From contig CM034303.1 in NCBI GenBank assembly GCA_019925795.1, positions 2,790,001 to 2,854,000 on the forward strand: a DNA stretch of 64,000 nucleotides, read 5' to 3'. The stretch is from Dendrobium chrysotoxum (taxonomy: Eukaryota > Streptophyta > Magnoliopsida > Asparagales > Orchidaceae). Below the pieces are notes generated by a model. That model was not told the origin of the DNA. It was given only the letters and a program-made list of their open reading frames with translations, and searched no databases. Positions 60,601 to 64,000 of this stretch are shown here, piece after piece. Every line of letters begins with the position of its first letter. Position 1 is the stretch's first letter. The translations under genes and the position numbers were made by a program.

Positions 60601-62988
60601 CACCCGTCAGTCGCAGGAAGCATCCGGGCTCGCGGTTGATATCCTTTTCCCATCTTTCTCCTTCCTCCCCAAATCGCAGGCCACCCCACTTTTCCCTCCA
60701 AGCCGCCGGCCATCTTTTCCCCTCCCCTCCAAACCGCCAGCTACCACCATCCTTCTCCCTCCAAATCGCCGGCTCTGAGCCCCAACACCGCTGGCCCTAG
60801 CCCCACCTAACCCAAGCTCCACCATCTCCCATAGCCGTCGGCCTTCCCCTCCAAACCCTAACCACCAGCCACCCCTTTGCCTCTTAGATTTACTACTTTT
60901 CTAAAATACTTCGTTATTAATTTGGAAGGTTTTTGAATTCAAATTCTTTCCTAAATGATATAACTTATTTAAGGAAAGCTCACCAAATTATTGCAAATCC
61001 AAAATTAAATAGGATTTGATTTTAAATCCACATTCAACGTATGTAGACACATTCAACGTATGAGGACTCATTCCCTTTTCCCCTCCTTTTGGCCCCCCTC
61101 TCTCTCTCTCCCTCTCTATTATTTCCTTCTCCAATTGGAACTCCAATTAAGGAGGTAATAGCCGCCCCCTCTCCTCTCTCCTCCTCTCTCCTATCTTACC
61201 CAAACCAAGCTCTAATCAAGCCTTAATTGCCCCCCCCCCCCCCACTTCCCTCCCTTCCCACTTAATCTAGGGAATTTGAAATTCAATCTCCCTCTCCTAC
61301 CTCCACCAAAATCTGAACTAACAATAAGAAAACTCCTTCCCCTTACCCTTGGCCGGCTCCCCACCCACCTCCTAAGCCTAAAATCTTGACTCCAAGTTCG
61401 CTGTCCTGAAATTCCAGCAAGGCGAAATCAGTTGTGCTGCTGCTTCAACCCCTCCGATTGCTGTCCAAAGCCTTCCCGTGTTTGCTGTCCAGATTTTCTG
61501 AGCACGTGAACTAGCTGTTTTTAAATTTCAGTAACATCCTTTTGTTGTTCTGCTGCCCAAAGGTTGTCGTTTGTTGTCCAAAAGTTCTAGTACTCCTGAC
61601 GAAGGTAAACTCTTCTCCTAATCATATTCCTTTTGAAGTTTCTTTCAATTGTGGCATCATAAAGGTTGTACAATTTATTTCCGCTTAACCAAACATCAAG
61701 AGTGTGAGTGAGTGGATCCAATTAGTGACTAGTCTAAATGTTAATTTAGGGATTTCCTTTGAAGGAAATCTCCCATGCTATGCTAAGCTTGATTGGAATT
61801 GATTATTCATGATTCTAACTCTTATCGTGTAATTTGGCCTAAGCTTAAATCACCTCTTTCTTATTTTCAAGATTTGTTTAAATCGCTAAAATTAAACTTA
61901 ATTATTGTTCCTCTAATTTAAAAGGCGTTTAACTTCAACATTGCATAATTACCTACGCATTTAGTTCTACGTCACCCTTAAACTTAAATTGGGTGGCTGA
62001 CGATAAACTATTGTGACTGGTTCAATGATTTGGTGTGTGGGGTGCGCATTGGGGATATTTGTTGGCTTTTCCTATTTGTCTGCTAATTGTAATGTTATCA
62101 TTTGTAATATTGAAGAGCTTGTGGACAAGATGTTCACTGTCAAAAATTTACTAAACTTCAAGTTAGATGTTTTTACGGACCACCCTTAGGGTTCTTCTCT
62201 TCTGGCTTGGCTTTGGCTTCATTGGTCTTCATGGTGTATTTTATTTTTTATCCTTTTCTTCTAGAAATTTTTTGAAGTTGTTTTGTGCTGTAAATTTTTC
62301 CTATTACTTGTAATAATTTTTTCTAGTTTTATTTAAAAAAGCAATTGGAAATTTTTGATGAATATCACCATTTTTAAATAATCAATATGTTTTTGTTCTG
62401 CATGGTCATTGGATACAATTGTATATTTATTGATGCCACTTGTGTATTCATATGAATATGATTTGAAGAGCTATATGATCATCATCGTTGTCATCATCAT
62501 TATTTGTGGTTAGCTTTATGAGTCCTGTACTTATAGTTGTTGACGCTATGAACGCTATGTTTTTAAAATAACTTATCAAAAATGATCTTTCATTTTCTAT
62601 ATGATCGCACATAGCAGGTTAAACAATGATAATATGCATTGTTCTATACTTCTATTAATGAATGCGTGACCCTTATCTCATTATTTTAGTCATTTGTATA
62701 TGTATTTTGTCATGTAGGCTACATCTAAGACAACAGGGCCAATTATTGTTGAAGACGTGATGTATGACAATATTGCTGAAGGCATCAATTCTGATCATAT
62801 TGGATCTGAAAATAAGAGGTTTCGTCGCCTAGTTTTTGAGCGAAGCTCAGGGTTGGTTCAATCAGAAGCCCTGTTAATTTTAAAACCCAAAAGTAATTCT
62901 ATTGAAGCAGATAAAAGGCAAACCAGTTTGTCTTCAAAATCTAAGAAGGGAGGCCGGAAAAGAAATGGCACATCCATATCGTCTGATG
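47777..62988 (+). CDS. METTL13-like S-adenosylmethionine-dependent methyltransferase, 3' end beyond the window
   Basis: Exons: 47777-48163, 51756-51857, 51981-52047, 52653-52834, 52944-53204, 54172-54255, 54355-54402, 54508-54572, 57903-57951, 62718-62988; all GT-AG, in phase, about 505 codons. Family blocks: SKENWDKFFSLRG, SFEWYAEWP, the cofactor-binding motif ILVPGCGNSSVSEHLYDAGF (about residues 75-94), NIDFSK, MRWRVMDMTDMQ and VLDKGGLDALM, all hallmarks of METTL13. Human METTL13 methylates the N terminus and Lys55 of eEF1A; the plant substrate is inferred only. The linker SKTTGPIIVEDVMYDN and a basic stretch (SSKSKKGGRKRNG) end exon 10. The second methyltransferase domain, present in full-length plant homologues, was not found before 64000. 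The start could be ATG 47777 (MKSRQAPMDLL) or 47798 (MDLLETLGDF); the frame is open upstream to 47645 without another ATG. Introns reach 4.8 kb and hold repeats. Confidence 0.93.
48656..48687. repeat. Poly-G run, 32 bases
   Basis: A pure G run in intron 1 of the methyltransferase gene. It is far outside the local AT-rich composition. Possibly inflated by sequencing or assembly. Confidence 0.85.
49244..49471. repeat. Short inverted-repeat element in methyltransferase intron 1
   Basis: Left end GAGTTCATTTGGTTGCTT and right end AAGCAACCGAATGAGCCC are inverted repeats with a few mismatches. The right end is followed by TAA; the left flank does not match well. A solitary end of the same type, GCAATCAAATGAGCCCTAA, is at 36734-36752. 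Confidence 0.5.
49815..50310. repeat. Diverged tandem duplication in methyltransferase intron 1
   Basis: The block beginning ATAATTTCCAGCTTGC at 49815 recurs at 50067 (ATAATTTTCAGTTTGC) with a period of about 252 bp. Shared landmarks are ACGTCTGTTGGTA, GAAAGCTA, CTTGGAATGG/CTTGGAGTGG and GAAGCTTAATTG. The divergence indicates an old duplication. Confidence 0.75.
55716..56556. mobile_element. hAT-like non-autonomous element in methyltransferase intron 8
   Basis: An 825-bp element (55724-56548) between 8-bp direct repeats ATATCAAA (55716-55723 and 56549-56556). Ends CATGGGCGGAGGGAG and the complement of CTGTCTCCGCCATTG are inverted repeats starting with CA, as in hAT elements. It holds a GGGGCACGTGCCCCCC palindrome near its left end and a 21-base C run near its right end. 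No transposase frame is recognised; the 102-codon open frame at 55725-56033 matches nothing I know. Confidence 0.8.
56502..56522. repeat. Poly-C run, 21 bases, in the hAT-like element
   Basis: A pure C run just inside the right end of the hAT-like element. A further run of 14 C is at 61230-61243. Confidence 0.85.
57096..57205. repeat. 56-bp tandem duplication
   Basis: AGCCCAAAAGACACCCAAGC and the following CAGCCGCCCAAAACAGCCAA occur at 57096 and again at 57152 with few changes. A TATA-like CTATAAATAG is at 57078. The surrounding CAGCC/CCAGG-rich stretch (57040-57310) produces open frames on the minus strand that I regard as compositional. Confidence 0.8.
57328..57874. repeat. Recent 273-bp tandem duplication before exon 9 of the methyltransferase gene
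   Basis: 57328-57600 and 57605-57874 are direct copies separated by ATAG, differing by a three-base deletion and about three substitutions. The second copy ends 28 bases before exon 9 (57903), so it may hold part of the branch-point region, of which a second copy now lies upstream. Confidence 0.9.
57952..62717. other. Methyltransferase intron 9 (4.8 kb)
   Basis: The flanking exons encode MMANDGVKQRKIVYQ and ATSKTTGPIIVEDV, contiguous in plant homologues, so this whole stretch is spliced out. From 58000 to 60300 I recognise nothing (the frame 60076-60357 matches no family). From 60370 to about 61900 lies the block related to 29700-31250. Confidence 0.8.
60370..61300 (+). repeat. Old retroelement-like block, partner of 29700-31250
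   Basis: See the shared order described for the partner: TTTTGATGAGGACATC (60380), CTATTTAAAGCC (60469), GAGGATGATGATGATTATT (60490), a C-rich segment with four CGCCGG/CGCCAG words (60650-60860), and CCAATTGGAACTCCAATTAAGG (61132). It also holds a 14-base C run. No target duplication or domain was found. Confidence 0.4.
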
Positions 62989-64000
62989 GTATTTAATGCC
63001 TTTCTTTTTTATAGCAGTTTACTTGGATTTCTTTTGAGCTTATTCAAATATTTTGTCCATAAAAGTTACTGTTTTTATTCTTCAGTTTGGAAGCTGGATG
63101 AAATTGTTCTTATTGTTCCGTAAGTAGAATTATGGGTTTTTAGAAGCCTAATACAGTATTACTGTTCCTTTTGAAGTTAAGCTCTGGCCTTTGTCGAGTT
63201 TGGCTCATGAGCTCAGTGTTAAGTATATCATGCACGTCAGGGAAAGAGGAATTGATGGGGTGGTGCCTATATGGAAGAATGATCGTGATGGTGTAGCAAA
63301 CTTCATCTGTATGGGGGTATTTGATGAACACCTTGAAAGCTTCAGTAGTTTGAAAACACTTGGACTTGTTACTGTAGTCATTTTTTTAGAGAACGTGGGG
63401 GTAGAAGATGTGAGCGCATTGTGGGATGATGGTGGTTCCCTGGCACTGGCAGGCTGTTATAGTCGTCATTGACAAAAGTTCAAGAGGGAGCCAAGAGAGA
63501 TTTTCTGGTTGATATAAATGTTGCTTTTCTTTTTTCATAGTTAGGAGTGAGTGGAAAGACTTATTTGGGCCCACTAGATGATCTGGATCATAGATTGATA
63601 AGTTATCAACTCAAATTATCATTTATACATTCTTTTAAAATGTGAAAATGTATATCAATTGTTCGGTTTATTCCACACCAAGAATCTGTCATGTCGGATA
63701 AATCGTTTGGGATGTTTTATCATTGCCCAGTCTATACTGAACCCAGTTCTGATGCGTAAAATAATGTCTTTTGCTTACATTTATGTAACTTCAGTTAATT
63801 TGGGTTTGATCTTTAATATCTGGGACTACTTTCTTCACTATTCAACGGAAGAATATGTATTCTGTTGTATTTAAGTTAATGCTCTTCTACATAATGTTGG
63901 CTAAGTTTTTCTTTCTTAGCTGGGGTCATCTATTTATTCATCAAACGTTTTGTATTTCCCTCTAAAGTTTATTTACCATTTTCACGTCTTCATTTTGAAA
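62989..64000. other. Methyltransferase intron 10 or downstream sequence, with an unexplained open frame
   Basis: After exon 10 (donor GTATTT) no exon with the expected second-domain sequence was found. A frame open from 63157 to its stop at 63470-63472 contains LSVKYIMHVRERGIDGVVP, which resembles no family I know. A 34-base candidate exon at 63086-63119 has a good acceptor and a GTAAGTAG donor and is in phase (VWKLDEIVLIV), but its peptide is not typical of the family and the next usable in-phase acceptor (63156) would make a 37-base intron, too short for a plant. Confidence 0.4.

Overview
This window is nuclear DNA from a flowering plant. It is AT-rich, its genes are split by GT-AG introns of up to about 8.7 kb, and it is dense in plant-type transposable elements (Ty3/gypsy LTR elements, PIF/Harbinger-like and hAT-like short elements, Au-type SINE fragments). 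Residue choices in the reconstructed eIF3h protein (for example REKKLSWVDIFEEIP and SSEQNKFQYYYRN) resemble monocot copies more than eudicot ones, and the long introns would suit a non-grass monocot. That placement is inference from remembered family sequences.

Three protein genes could be rebuilt exon by exon, with every splice phase consistent. (1) Minus strand, 11110 to 2714: translation initiation factor eIF3 subunit h, 12 coding exons, 337 aa, complete. (2) Plus strand, 20888 to 35644: a DUF707 (PF05212) putative type II membrane protein, 14 coding exons, 399 aa, complete. Its 8.7 kb intron 12 carries a nested, internally deleted Ty3/gypsy element. (3) Plus strand, 47777 to beyond the window: a METTL13-type methyltransferase. 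Ten exons (about 505 codons, first methyltransferase domain and linker) are placed; the second domain must lie past base 64000. A fourth locus (15459-15904) encodes a small RING-HC protein but lacks an ATG and changes frame once, so it is either a pseudogene or damaged by assembly indels.

Region by region: 1-2.7 kb, repeats downstream of eIF3h; 2.7-11.1 kb, eIF3h; 11.1-15.3 kb, a patch of small DNA transposons, a decayed LTR copy and a foldback element; 15.4-15.9 kb, RING locus; 16-20 kb, intergenic with long microsatellites; 20-35.7 kb, DUF707 gene; 35.9-40.3 kb, two short DNA elements, a 1.39 kb solo LTR carrying a 15-copy 30-bp minisatellite, and a related LTR in inverse orientation; 40.5-41.6 kb, a possible short spliced transcript without a recognised product; 43.3-47.4 kb, a 3.7 kb AT-rich structure bounded by long inverted repeats, then a short element 0.3 kb before the methyltransferase start codon; 47.8-64 kb, methyltransferase gene with an hAT-like insertion, several tandem duplications and very long G and C runs in its introns.

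The genes are unrelated housekeeping or cell-wall-type genes on both strands; they form no pathway or cluster. I saw no CRISPR array, rRNA, tRNA or convincing snoRNA. I did not find a clearly new biological system. The best leads are structural: the deletion-derivative gypsy element, the expanding minisatellite inside a solo LTR, the 3.7 kb long-inverted-repeat structure, and two families of TTA/TAA-flanked short elements.
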